Shown piece after piece: positions 12,923 to 23,813 of a stretch of 64,000 bases of DNA; the first letter of the stretch is position 1, and each line of letters starts with the position of its first letter. Under the pieces are notes generated by a model. That model saw only the letters and a list, made by a program, of their open reading frames with translations. It was not told where the DNA came from and did no database searches. Where the stretch lies: positions 124,001-188,000 of the forward strand of contig SKCR01007782.1 of the NCBI GenBank assembly GCA_019454045.1, in the 5' to 3' direction. The translations under genes and the position numbers were made by a program. Origin of the DNA: Zanthoxylum bungeanum. Taxonomy: Eukaryota > Streptophyta > Magnoliopsida > Sapindales > Rutaceae.

Positions 12923-14886
12923 TGTACAGATTATTATGTTGTTGTACAAATTAACTATGTGACAAATGAAATTGCTCTTTTATCATTTGTAATTAGATTA
13001 CCGGGATATATAAATGATAAAAGTCCATATGATTAGTTCCGGATTGATAAGATATGAGACAGTATCAATTCATGAAGGTTTAATCATTAAAACATCCCTA
13101 GTCGGAGTATTATCGAGAATGGACATCGATAATGCGGAATAGACTAGTATTGCACTTGTGCGTGTTATGGGAGCATAATGGCATAGTTCTCATATATTTG
13201 GGTATTGGATACTCATGCAAGTGTAATAGGAGGTTGTGTTTACCGATGGTACGGAAACAGCTTCGCTCTGGATAGACCCCTCGGAATTCCATTGGTAGTA
13301 TGACTGTGTGTCTATGGAAGTCTGAATCAGGGTTGGTGTATTTGGTCTTAACCTGAGACTTGCACCGCTAATACTGCGACAATCAATATACTTTGGTTTT
13401 GGTCGTCCATGGCTTTAACCGGTTATGTGTACGCCTCTTCTGGGTATATTTAGAATCGTAGTGTATTGGGTGTGATGTCAAGATGAAAGTATCACTCCAG
13501 TCATAGTGGAGATGATGATCACGTAGGATACGAAACTGTTGCTCTTATATGCTGCAGCTATCGGGATATTATGACTAGGTCATGTTTATCCGATTATAGA
13601 GACTAGTTACTAGAGATCTGATATGTGCTTCGTACGGGGCAGACACAATTCCAGCCCCAGGCCTAGCACGTGACATCTGATACTGGATCGCTATACGCAA
13701 TACTATGTATACTACGCCTGATACATATTACATATTCCTTTAAGAATATTTCTGGAGAATTGGGAAGGCACGGTGCTTTGCTAGAAGCCAACCATGTCTT
13801 GTAAATCGGTAAAAACGTAGTACTAGGTATGTACGTGTTCGGATAGTCCGACGACCGGATTTACTGCCAACATATCAAGGGATCTCATGGGTCGCTTCCC
13901 GAAGATTCACCGATGACGTATGACTCGCACATTATTAATCTGGGATTAATTACGGAGATATTTTATCTGGGATAAAATATTATTTAAAGAGAGAGAACGA
14001 TTAATTTGGAATTAATCGATAAATTAATATATTCGATATATTAAACGAAATTAGATTTCGACTCGGAATTAAAATTAGATTTTAATTCGGGCGAACGAGT
14101 TAATTTAGAATTAATTCGTTAGCGACGTGAATAGTAATTTTGCTAGGTATAATTATTTGATTAAATTTGATTTAATTACGTCGCAACGGAAAATTCGTTA
14201 ATTCAGAATTAGCGAACCCGAGCCCGGGAGTGTTTGCGGGCCCACTCGCATTTCGAATTCAAGTGCGGCCCACAAGTCACATCAAGCGTCACATCATTAG
14301 TCATTCAAGTGATGGATGTCTTGTCACTTTGAGTGATGTGATGTCTAGTCACTTTTGAGTGATGTGAGTTGTTGAGGGCATTAATTGCCATTTTGGCTCC
14401 AAAATTTGTTTGACTTTTTGAAAGGCATATACCAAATTTTGGAAATCAATTTTTTGGTATTGGTTTTAGAAACACAAACCAACTCACTTCTTCTCTCTCC
14501 CTCCTCTCCCATATTCGGCCTTGGGCCATTTTTCTCTAAAAATTCCTTCATTGCCGTGAGCAAGAAGAAGACCAAAGGAATATTTGTGGCAAATTTTTCT
14601 TATGTTAGCACATAAAGAGTCATCCAAAGGTGATAGGGAAACAAACCCATGAGCATGGAATCACCATTTACAAAGCTTGGAGCTTGGAGCACACAAATGG
14701 AGATGACCGAAAATCATGGAGCACACAAACAAGGGCTTGGCCGAGAGCTTCAAAGCTTGAAGAAATTTTTGTTGTTCCTCGCATCGCAAATCCGATCAAT
14801 GTAAGTATGATTCTGTCATACTTCTTTGTTGTATTCACATGTTTAAATGCTTAAATTGATCTTGGGACTATAGTAGAAACCCAACA
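12923..14886 (+). mobile_element. Copia solo LTR lacking its first 32 bp
   Basis: Homologous to the LTR at 8403-10313, but it starts at the internal TGTACAGATTATTATG instead of TGTTAGACAATT. It ends ...GAAACCCAACA. A perfect 5-bp repeat CCGTT flanks it at 12918-12922 and 14887-14891, so integration seems to have used the shortened end. It splits the larger gypsy LTR at 11041-15995. Confidence 0.85.
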
Positions 14887-15995
14887 CCGTTATGGTGCAC
14901 ATCTTGGTTATTATATTGCCTCATTGCGGTATTTTCTTGTGTGGAGCTCTATTTTGACCCACCTTATTGACCTCGATTGTCCCGTTGCGGAAATTGTTAC
15001 ATGGCCCCGAGTGGCGCTATTTGGACAGTGATGACGCGTCCCTATGTGAGAGTCTCAAACTTGCACATGGTTTGTTTATTATTGCCCCGTTGTGGCACTT
15101 GATCATGAGGAGCCATTTGTGGCATATGACCATGTTTGTTATGTGGCCCCGTTGTGACACATTGATTATTCAAGACTTCTATTTGAGGTGACTGGTTCTG
15201 TGGCTTTATGTGGCACATTGTTTGTTTACAGCTCCAGTGTTGGGAGTCTGGTTACACGGCCTTGTATGACATATCACTCACACGTTTTTATTTAAATAAT
15301 TAATGTCGTCGATGATGTATATTTTATTTATATTGATAAAATGTATAAATTATAGTTATTTCTTAACTCGCATCCTCGATATTATTTTATTGGGCATATA
15401 TATCTATATATTATACTAACTATGAATGTTTTGGTAAAACCAATTAAGGTGAGTACATTTATCCCTATTAAGCATGTGGTTTCGATCACCTCTCAATTTA
15501 ACATTTCAGATTAGACCTTGGAGCTTCGGAACTTGAGGGTGCGTTCTAGATTTTGGAGCTTCGGAGAGTGAGGAGCGGGTTTGATTCCTCGAGAGTGTTC
15601 TGATCGTGTTGAGTAGTTTCCTTTACTTCGTCGGTGCTAGTGCATTCCTAGAGGTAATTGACTTGTATTGAGATTATCACATTGTGTAGTTGTTTAAGTG
15701 ATGCATTGTGTAGTATGACCATTATTTGAATTTTAATTTTATTACGACAGATATTCTCATTTAAATTGTGGGAATATTTTGGATATTTTTTATATGATTT
15801 TATATTTTCTTTTGTTTTAAAGTCCCCGGGGCATGTTTTAAAATTTTACATTTTTGTCCCTTTTGTCCAAGTCATGTTTTGACTTTTTGACACTTTTTAG
15901 ATGACTTTTTGACTATTTGATTGGTCTTTGAATCAACTTTATTTGTTTATTTACTCAGTTGTCATTGATCCCGATTTTGAGTTGTGATATTATCA

Positions 15996-16711
15996 TTTCT
16001 ATATGCAATATTTTTAAAATTGGATCGGTGATCGAAAAGTTTTAATGGGACATTGATTCGACCAGTTGAACAGTTTCGAAAAAAACAGACAGAACCAGTT
16101 GACGTTATAAATAATATTAATTAATTCAAAATTATAAAAAATAATTATTTAATTAACTGGAATCAAGAAGAGTGCTAGAAACTAGAAAGATTAATGGAAT
16201 CAATCAGATCAATTATATTATTAGTTCGATAAATTGAAAACTTAATGCCTCTATATACGGCTGAACAATCTCATTTTTCATATAATTTGTAATGTTTTTA
16301 AAATTTTACTTTAGAATAATTACAATAGATAAAAATATTTCAGAGTAAAACAAATTTCTGCTAATATAAAATTTTCTCATAATATTAGCCGCATGTGATT
16401 TTTAACTATTATCCGGACCGGATTCCGATTCGACCGGCCAGTTCAGTCTAATTATAAAAACATTATATATAAGTATATCACAATTCTCTACAAGCACTCT
16501 TAAAAAAGAATGACACAAAGGAAACAATGTGCAAAATTGAAGGGTTTTGTGCGTTTTACAATTTTCAGATTGTAAACGGACATTAGGGTACATGCTCAAT
16601 AGATAACAGCATATGGTAGGTTATAATGAACAATAAGCTTCTTAAATCTGGTCATGAAGTACAGGCCAAGTTATTATTACAAGGATCATTAATAAGGGAT
16701 GAGAATAAAAT
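15996..16711. other. Non-coding stretch between solo LTR and the deaminase gene
   Basis: No gene seen. The first bases (16001-16020) could be gypsy A protease-linker codons resuming after the LTR. The sequences ATTCGACCAGTTGAAC near 16065 and GATTCGACCGGCCAGTTC near 16430 resemble the subterminal ends of small non-autonomous hAT-like elements. I cannot define borders. The last 270 bases are presumably the 3' flank and untranslated region of the deaminase gene. Confidence 0.35.
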
Positions 16712-19181
16712 CTATTGCTCCTCAAACTTGATTAAAATTTGTTTCATCTGTGGTTGATGCTTCCTGACCTGCATCGACAAGCAAAAATTCACAGTAAAAA
16801 CCAAGTTGTAAAATCACATTAACATCACCGAAACAGACTGAGTTTTGATAAGTTAGTGAAATTAGCACAGATTCAAGCATATATATTCATGATATTCCAG
16901 CTTTCACCATATAACGCCACATGTAGCCTGTTACTTCGGATTGATGATGACCAATGAATCATTAACTCTGATTATGAACTAAATGGCCCCTTTGTTAAAC
17001 GCATACCAAGCCGATTATACTCAGTGTCACGAAGCTAGAAGATAAGTTTGCCAAAAAAAAGCCAATATCAAAACTTCAAAACATCGATTCAGCAAAATAA
17101 GCAAGCCTTACTTTGACGCCTGCCATTGATAGTAGTTTGTGTGAAGCAATGTATGCAGTGTCTGAATTATTTAGCCTCTTCTCCACAAAATATATAACCT
17201 CAGAGACTCCTGACTGCAAGACAGAAGAAAAACTAAATCCATTCAGCGAGAAAGGGTGCACAACAAGGAATAATAATTTTGCTTCAAAGAACTGAAGATT
17301 GCTAACCCTTGACAAAGAGGAAAATGGACAACAAACCTGAATAATTATCTTGGCACACTCATTGCAGGGGAACATGGTTACATAAAGCCTCTGCAAAGAT
17401 GTAACATTAGTTAAAGTAATAGGACCATTTTTTTTTCAAAAAAAAAAAAAGAGATCAACCAACTGAAATAGTTGCATTCTTACAAAGTAAATTCAAAATA
17501 ATTGCTCATTATGCAAGCGTGAGAGGGAGAAATGACAAGGAATGTCTACAACTAACCTGTCCAAAAGCTGATGCATGATTCGTGTTTAGTATGGCATTAA
17601 CTTCTGCATGACAAACATAACTACAACAGACAATTCAAGATGTAAGAAACCAGACAGAGGTATTGACTGTTTGACTAAAACTTGGCTAAAGTTATAGATG
17701 AGGTCACAAATCCTTGGTGATTGGAAAGGGCAGAAAGGAGGATTTTATCGATGAACTAAAGAGAGACCATTGTATCAGTACAATTAGCAGCAGAAGATTG
17801 CAAATCAGAAGTGGAAATTTGAAAGCAGAATACGTACGGATATTTTGTCTCCAAAGGATCCCCAGTTTTGGATTTCTGAAACAGAACGAACAGGTTTTGA
17901 ATTTAGTAATTTCAAACTGAATTAAAGTTTTTTAATTCCTTAATTATACTTAAAACTTATAACGCCAACCTTTGCCCAAGGAAGCTTGTCATCAGAACAA
18001 CCCCTTGGAAATCCATTATAGCCAATGCCTAGCCAAAACAAAATAAACGGAAACAAAAAGGGTAACAAATGAGACTACCATTCAAAAACCATTAGAACCC
18101 ATAGTATTGCTAAGGTACTGGCTCCAGAGTCAAATGCAATCAACATATTGATTAGTCTTATTTGAAGGTTTATGACTGGCTTTACGGGGACATTAGATTG
18201 AATAAGGAAAAGGAGTAGGTCTAGCAATTGCGCATACAAAGTACAAACTTCTATGATTAATCAGAAAAAGATTAATTAAACTCAGCAAACCCATACATGT
18301 TCCATGCAAGAGTTGTCACAAAATCCTTTCAAGATATATCATGGATAGAAAAAAGCAGCTTCACAAACAAGGGTATTGATGATTGCTACTTAATTTTGCT
18401 AACAGTGTTTAATGTCGGCATTACCAAACCCCTCAAATAATGCTTAGCCCCAAGCACAAGAACTCGCAAGATAATATGACGCCATAGGGTACGTATACAT
18501 GCATTATTCATGGCTCTATACACCCTTTAACTTTATATAAAATGTTTACATACAATGCAATGAGATATAGATTATTTACTAACGATGCCATGAATCAAAA
18601 TGCAAGTTTACAGGCAAAATGACTTACCAAGAATTATACCTTCTTGACTCACCAAGCATGCCCCAACCTACAACACAATCCAAAACACAAATCAGTTCCA
18701 AAATCAATACTTCAAAAATTAAAATTACGAATTCCCAATATAGAATTATTAATTTGTAACAGCAATTATGCACATAAACAGTAAAAGTAGTGAAAATATG
18801 ACCTGCCTGTTTGGGTCTTTGGACCTTTCAGCTGATAAAAATGCAATTGCCATAAAATAATCATCCCATAACAAATATCTGCCAGAAAATTAGTAAAATT
18901 AAACCTAAATCTTCTAAAAACAAAACAAAATTCTTAAACCAATAGGAGGTTTCTAAATTCTAATTTAAAGAGGAAAATTTTACTAACCCTTTGCGTTTTG
19001 AGGGATCGAAAGGGCTCCTAGAAGAAAAAGCTTCGGAAGCGACGGCGCCGTTTTGTGATTTGGATGAATCAGTTCGAGAGATGAGCTTTTTAGGGTTAGA
19101 GAAGAAACGGAAAGCAATTGCAGAAGCTAAAGCACCAAAGACGGTGGCTGTTGAAACCAGAGTCAGTTCCCGGGAATTCAT
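16712..19181 (-). CDS. DCD: Deoxycytidylate (dCMP) deaminase, nine exons, 227 aa
   Basis: Coding exons on the minus strand: 18988-19181, 18803-18878, 18628-18667, 17970-18028, 17838-17875, 17557-17620, 17337-17390, 17112-17213 and 16712-16768. Every intron is GT...AG and the phases sum to 684 nt with one stop. Known role: a zinc-dependent enzyme converting dCMP to dUMP, the precursor for thymidylate. Zinc and catalytic motifs are present: HAE (His140, Glu142) in exon 6 and PCNEC (Cys166, Cys169) in exon 7. The conserved phrases VGACLVSQ and [18 protein letters not shown] also fit. Residues 7-27 form a hydrophobic N-terminal segment, which may be an organelle-targeting or membrane signal. Length and layout match the plant dCMP deaminase I recall from Arabidopsis. 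It looks intact and is the only clear host gene here. A hAT element carrying a retrotransposon starts 266 bp upstream of its ATG. Confidence 0.95.
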
Positions 19182-19447
19182 GGAGTTTCGATGCCGCCAA
19201 AAGACAAATGGGAGAAAATCTGCGGGAAAAATTAGCGGGAAAATTATGAGAAATAGGGGAGTACAAAATAAAATCAGTAAATTAAAAACCAAGCCAAACG
19301 ATAGAGACTATAATGAAGAACTATAAACTTACGTAGGGTGCAACAAAATTACATAAAAATGAGAGGTCTGAACATAAATTTTATATAGAATAGGTAAACT
19401 TTCAATTAGATACTTTATTTTTCATATAGAATTTCAATAAATTGAAG
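19182..19447 (-). promoter_or_regulatory. 5' flank of the deaminase gene
   Basis: These 266 bp separate the start codon from the terminus of hAT A and must hold the 5' untranslated region and proximal promoter, unless transcription starts inside the transposon. I see no clear TATA box. ORFs crossing this stretch on either strand are chance extensions of exon 1. The last eight bases, AATTGAAG (19440-19447), are the expected position of the hAT target duplication. Confidence 0.45.
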
Positions 19448-19559
19448 TAGACCCGGCCACGATTCCGGTTCGAAATCGAAACCGAACTAGTTAGAACCGG
19501 TCAATTTCGAAATCAGAATCGATTTTGTTCGGTATGGTTATGATTCGACCATGGCCGAA

Positions 19560-20946
19560 TGTTGTGATATTTTTATATCGTACCGCAAGTGTACGGTGTC
19601 AAGTTTTAGTATAAATATGAGTTAAGAGTGTCGAACCCACAGGGATTGCGTTAACTCGCACTAAGTATTACAATTGATAATCCTAACTTTATTTAGAAAA
19701 TAAATGAAAAGATTTTAATAATTAAATAAATATACAATATTTAGATAGAGGAACTAATACGATAGAGATTCTGGATCCTGATTTCACCTAGCTGTCTCCT
19801 ATGTATTTGTCATGCCAATTAATCTTGTTTAGTTATATTATTTATAAGTCAAGATCCTAAAATATTCACTCTCTCTCTCGAGTGCCGAGTGAAAATATTA
19901 TCAACTATAGACTTCAATATCTCTATAAAAATCCAATAGTTAATAACTCATTACGATTTGTGATTCTATTTTAACGACTTCAAAGGACTACAGATTCTCT
20001 CGAACTCTATAAAATCCTAGGTTATATTCTCTAGATCTATTCAAAATCCCATCTCTCGAGTGATAGATTCTAAACATTCATCATCTCAAATTGTGGCCAG
20101 CAATCAAGAAACATTAAACTCAAAAGAATATAAATAAATTAATAAAACTTCATAACAAAATTGATAAACAAAATACAAGGTTCAAGCATCAATTACACCA
20201 TTCTCCAGAATTAAGGAGTAAATTCATGACAAAAGATAAAACATTGAATAATCAAGCCACGAATCTAATGGAAATCATTAGAGTTTTAAGAAAGAATAAG
20301 AAGATAAAACCCGAATTAATCTCTTCCTCTCCGGATATTACAGCCTTTGTCTCTTCTTGTCGCTCTTCAATCCTCTCATTGGATCTCTAAAAATATGTGT
20401 TCTGTGTTTTGTGCTCTGTATTAGCCTCCTCCTGAGTGTTGGATGTAATGTTATATTTATATTGGGTTGGGGCTGGGAGTCTTTGGGTAGCATTAGGATT
20501 ATTGAAAACCCTAAAAATTTAATCCTGGACGTGCGTGCAGCTCTTGTCAAATTGGCGCCGTGGCTCCAATTTCCCTGGAAATTGTATGGAAATTGATTGA
20601 GGAGGCGCCGCGGCGCCAGGATTTTTCATTGGCGCCTTGGCGCCATTGTCCTTTCCTTCTTTGGCGCCATGGTGCCAATGTGTATCATGAAAGTGGGCGC
20701 CATGGCGCCTTCAATTACAATGTTAGGCGCTGTGGCGCCTAATTATATGTGCCATGGTGCCAATGCTCCCGGTGATGTCCTGTGTCCCTGAAATTCCCAA
20801 AACACGTGCAATTATTCCCAGATCCATATATTAATGCTCCTACAAATAAACATAAAATAAATTATAAATGATATTAAATATCTCGAATTATAACAAAATA
20901 ATAAGCTAAAGATATTGGAATAAGTGGGTATAAACCACACTTATCA
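19560..20946 (-). repeat. 3' LTR of gypsy B
   Basis: In minus orientation it runs TGATAAGTGTGG... to ...ATATCACAACA. It differs from the 5' LTR at 23814-25208 mainly by one-base indels in homopolymers and a few substitutions. Confidence 0.92.
20556..20765. repeat. Cluster of GGCGCC palindromes in gypsy B LTR
   Basis: GGCGCC or a one-base variant occurs about a dozen times in 210 bp. Compound palindromes such as GGCGCCGCGGCGCC and GGCGCCATGGCGCC are present, in an otherwise AT-rich LTR. In element orientation this is the 5' (U3) part of the LTR. The other LTR has the same cluster at about 24810-25025. ORFs crossing it (20560-20791) are repeat-derived. Confidence 0.8.
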
Positions 20947-20961
20947 AACACCCCCAAACTT
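20947..20961 (-). other. Polypurine tract of gypsy B
   Basis: The minus strand reads AAGTTTGGGGGTGTT directly before the 3' LTR start TGATAAGTG. This is the expected primer site for plus-strand synthesis. Confidence 0.85.
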
Positions 20962-21985
20962 AAGGTTTTGCTAGTCCCGAGCAAAAGATAAAAATAAAAA
21001 CTAAATTCAAATTAACAAATACAATTACTAAATTAACTAAGCCACTTTCGTAGGGATCACGATTGCATTTAGCATATGCAACAAGCCTTTAAACCCCTAG
21101 GCGGCCCTAGTGGACGAGTTATAGTCTCGTGAGGGCTTACAGCGACGACACCCACAAACGTCATTCACACACAATCATGCAAAAATAAAAAATAACAAAA
21201 CATAGTCTCGATAGTTACGCATAAATATATCCTCAAAGAAAGCTTATAAATGAAATCAAAGAATCTTCAAAGTACGCAATTGCAACTCGAATCCAAATTC
21301 TCGAATAATTATCTAAGCTAGACTCACGGTGTGTGTGTGTAAAGGTTCATTCACAGCTTTGATCTTAAGTAAGCTAACTCAATGATTTCGTTTAAAAATT
21401 AGAATCGATGGGTCAAACCAACCTAGATATCTCAATTATGCTCTGTAATTGCCTTATTTTGTGTTCGGTATGGTATGGTCTTTCTTTATTTTCTTGTCTT
21501 TTTTTTTTCTTTTCTCATTTTTGCACTTTTTTTTTTCAACTCACCTACCCTTTAAGGTAGCATTTCTCCTCATGGTGGTCCTAATACTCGCCCATGGGTA
21601 GCTTCACGCTTATCGGTTATAGGTGGTTTATTTTCTTTCTTTAGAGACATTTTTCTTTTTAGCTTATACCATACTTCATAACACTAGCAAATCAAGATAG
21701 ATATCTAAGCAAACGGTCATTCATCGACATGCAATTTCTTCAACTGACCACCTTGTCAACTACTTAAGTTTTACTGCTAAAAACCTATTTTTAAGTGCTT
21801 ACGAGTCTAACATAGATCAATTATTCAAGGCATCAGATAAAAGTAAATTAGGCACTTATCGTTTCTAAAATTTCACCCATAAACAAACAATATTATCACA
21901 AGATTTATGCTTTACTATCAAAGACTAAAACAATTTTTTTTTTCAATAAATTTAAACAACTAAATAGCAAGTAAACAACATGCAC
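20962..21985 (-). other. Non-coding 3' region of gypsy B
   Basis: No gene. Positions 21040-21190, read on the minus strand, contain GCCCTCACGAGACTATAACT and CCGCCTAGGGGTTTAAAGGC. These match gypsy C at about 56350-56425 almost base for base, so it is a conserved 3' block of this family. A T-rich and A-rich segment at 21480-21535 and 21640-21660 has no recognisable function. Confidence 0.7.
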
Positions 21986-22270
21986 ACACCCCCAAACTTA
22001 AAATTTACATTGTCCTCAATGTAAGATAAATATCAAGAGCAAGAGTGAGGAACAACACTACCGTGCATGGAGTTGATCAGACTCTTGCTGGTTGGAATTT
22101 GGTTGCGCGGGCGTTGTGTGTCTCGTGCTACCTGCATAAATAACATGCAAATAAATAAATAGCACACAAAAAATAAAATAAAATAAAATAAAAAGTAAAG
22201 AAAATAATAATAAAAGAAATGCAAGGGTTGCCTCCCCGCTAGCGCTAAGTTTAACGTCTTCAGCCAGACG
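21986..22270 (-). other. Second purine tract and post-pol motif retained in gypsy B
   Basis: The minus strand contains GGACAATGTAAATTTTAAG then TTTGGGGGTGTG near 21988-22016, a second polypurine-like tract about 1 kb from the LTR. It also contains ACTTAGCGCTAGCGGGGAGG then CAACCC near 22229-22257. The latter is the motif that follows integrase in gypsy D0 (47105-47134), so gypsy B keeps sequence from downstream of a lost pol. Confidence 0.7.
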
Positions 22271-22387
22271 CAACCACCCAAATGGTGGTCATGGTAGCTT
22301 CTTCTTTTGTATCCACTGACTGCTTTGACATGAAAAAGATAGCTTGGCGGCTGTGACAGTTTATTCAAATCCCCCTACTGCTTGCTT

Positions 22388-23639
22388 GGTTATGGAGGAT
22401 AAATCTGCCCAATTTGTGTTTCTAAAGACTTCATTGTAGCCTCCATATTTTCCATGTGTATCTCAATATTGTTTAGCCTTGACTCAGTCTTCTCAAATCT
22501 CGCTGAAGTACTAGCAGCAAACGTGCTCACGAAATCTTCTAAGGAAGATTTCTGCTCATCCTTTTTATAGTCAAAACCAGAAGAAGGTTGCAAGGTATTC
22601 TCTGTATTAGCATATGACAGGTTTGGATGATAACGGTTAGGCATAAGATTTCCTCTATAGCTGTTGAAGTTCCGATTGTTCACATATTGGACTTGTTCAA
22701 TGTTCGGGTTTCCTTCCACTAACTGCATATTTGTAGCTGCCGCTGATTCAATAGATGATACTCGTGGTTTTGTCAGGGCTGCTACTTAAGTGGCCAAGGT
22801 GGAAATCTGAGCTGTAAGTGCCACAAGAGGGTCTACTTCAAAATCCCAGCCACTTTGGTTACAGTAGCGCGTTCACTTGGCCATTGATAATGGTTAATGG
22901 CCATTTCTTCCAATAAATTGTGCGCTTCCTCAGCTGATTTCCTGAATAGAGCTCCCCCAGCTGCTGCATCAACCACAGTCCTATTCGGACCATTCAACCC
23001 ATTATAGAACAACTGAATCTGGACCCAATCTGCATAATCATGATGTGGGCATCTTCGTAGTAAATCCTTAAAGCGCTCCCATGCTTCATACAAAGTCTCA
23101 GTTTCCAGCTGCTTAAATACACTGATTTCTGCCCTCAGTTGAGCTGATTTAGTTGGTGGAAAGAATCTCTCAAGAAATTTTGTGGCCATATCCTGCCATG
23201 TCATGATACTCCCTGTCTGTATTGATTGCAGCCAATCCCACGCTTTATCCCGTAAAGAGAATGAAAATAAGCATAGCCTGATAGCCTCTTTACTCACGCC
23301 ATTTACTTTTATGGTATCTGCGATCTCCAGGAACATCCTTAAGTGCAAGTTGGGATCCTCTACAGCTGAACCCCCAAACTGATTCCTTTGTACCATGTTG
23401 ATCAATGCAGGTTTTAACTCAAAACTGTTGGCGTTGATTGGTTGATGGGCAATCCCAGAGCATATATTATCAAGGACTGGTTTGAAGTGATCTCTGATTG
23501 CCACATGGCGTGGGTTGTTCTCTATGTTTTCAGCTGCCATTGCTTCTTTTTCGATTTTCCTTTCTTTTCTTAGTCTCCTCGCAGTTCTTTCCATTTCAGG
23601 ATCAAACAGGAGCAAATTGAGACTTGTGGCTTTTCGCAT
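22388..23639 (-). pseudogene. Gypsy B gag
   Basis: The first open stretch, 23639-22833 (268 codons), starts MRKATSLNLLLFDPE. It holds the retrotransposon gag domain: FSFSLRDKAWDWLQSIQTGS, then ERFFPPTKSAQLRAEI, then LYEAWERFKDLLRRCPHHDY. A frame change at about 22840 and one stop near 22789 precede a second stretch, 22728-22390 (112 codons). That part has a coiled-coil-like tail ending ETQIGQIYPP, the same place where the gypsy D0 gag has IQIGQL. There is no zinc knuckle and no protease. The protein would form the virus-like particle. With only two lesions, assembly error is possible. Confidence 0.88.
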
Positions 23640-23789
23640 TCAATGAAGCACCAAAAGAAAAATAAAAATCAATAAACAAAATAAAAATAAAAATTAAATG
23701 CAAAACAAAAATAAACTAAAAATAAAAATAAAAATCTAAATTAAAGCTAAAATTACTTGGTAGTAGTATTAATGTGAATTAACAAACAA

Positions 23790-23806
23790 TCCCCGGCAAC
23801 GGCGCA
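23790..23806 (-). other. Primer-binding site of gypsy B (tRNA-Asp)
   Basis: The minus strand has GCGCCGTTGCCGGGGA a few bases after the LTR end, complementary to the 3' end of plant tRNA-Asp(GTC) with one mismatch at its start. Confidence 0.85.
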
Positions 23807-23813
23807 AAAAACT

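Larger units (their letters stand above)
11041..15995 (+). mobile_element. Probable gypsy solo LTR (about 3.0 kb), interrupted by a copia solo LTR
   Basis: The segments 11041-12922 and 14892-15995 join into about 2.99 kb of non-coding LTR-like sequence. It has a TATA box at 11736, CpG-rich GTCGCGAC palindromes near 11240-11360, repeated CCCCGTTGTGGCAC-type phrases near 14960-15170, and an end ...GATATTATCA. The base composition and phrases recall Del/Tekay-type chromovirus LTRs, which is an impression rather than proof. The flanks TTTCT (11036-11040 and 15996-16000) may be the target duplication. The left end does not start with TG, so this border is tentative. Confidence 0.55.

Noticed and set aside
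18991..19326. 111-codon plus-strand ORF
   Set aside because: Antisense of exon 1 of the dCMP deaminase gene.
22033..22368. 111-codon minus-strand ORF downstream of gypsy B gag
   Set aside because: Covers the conserved non-coding post-pol motif and an A/T-rich stretch giving a Phe/Tyr run; no homology recognised.
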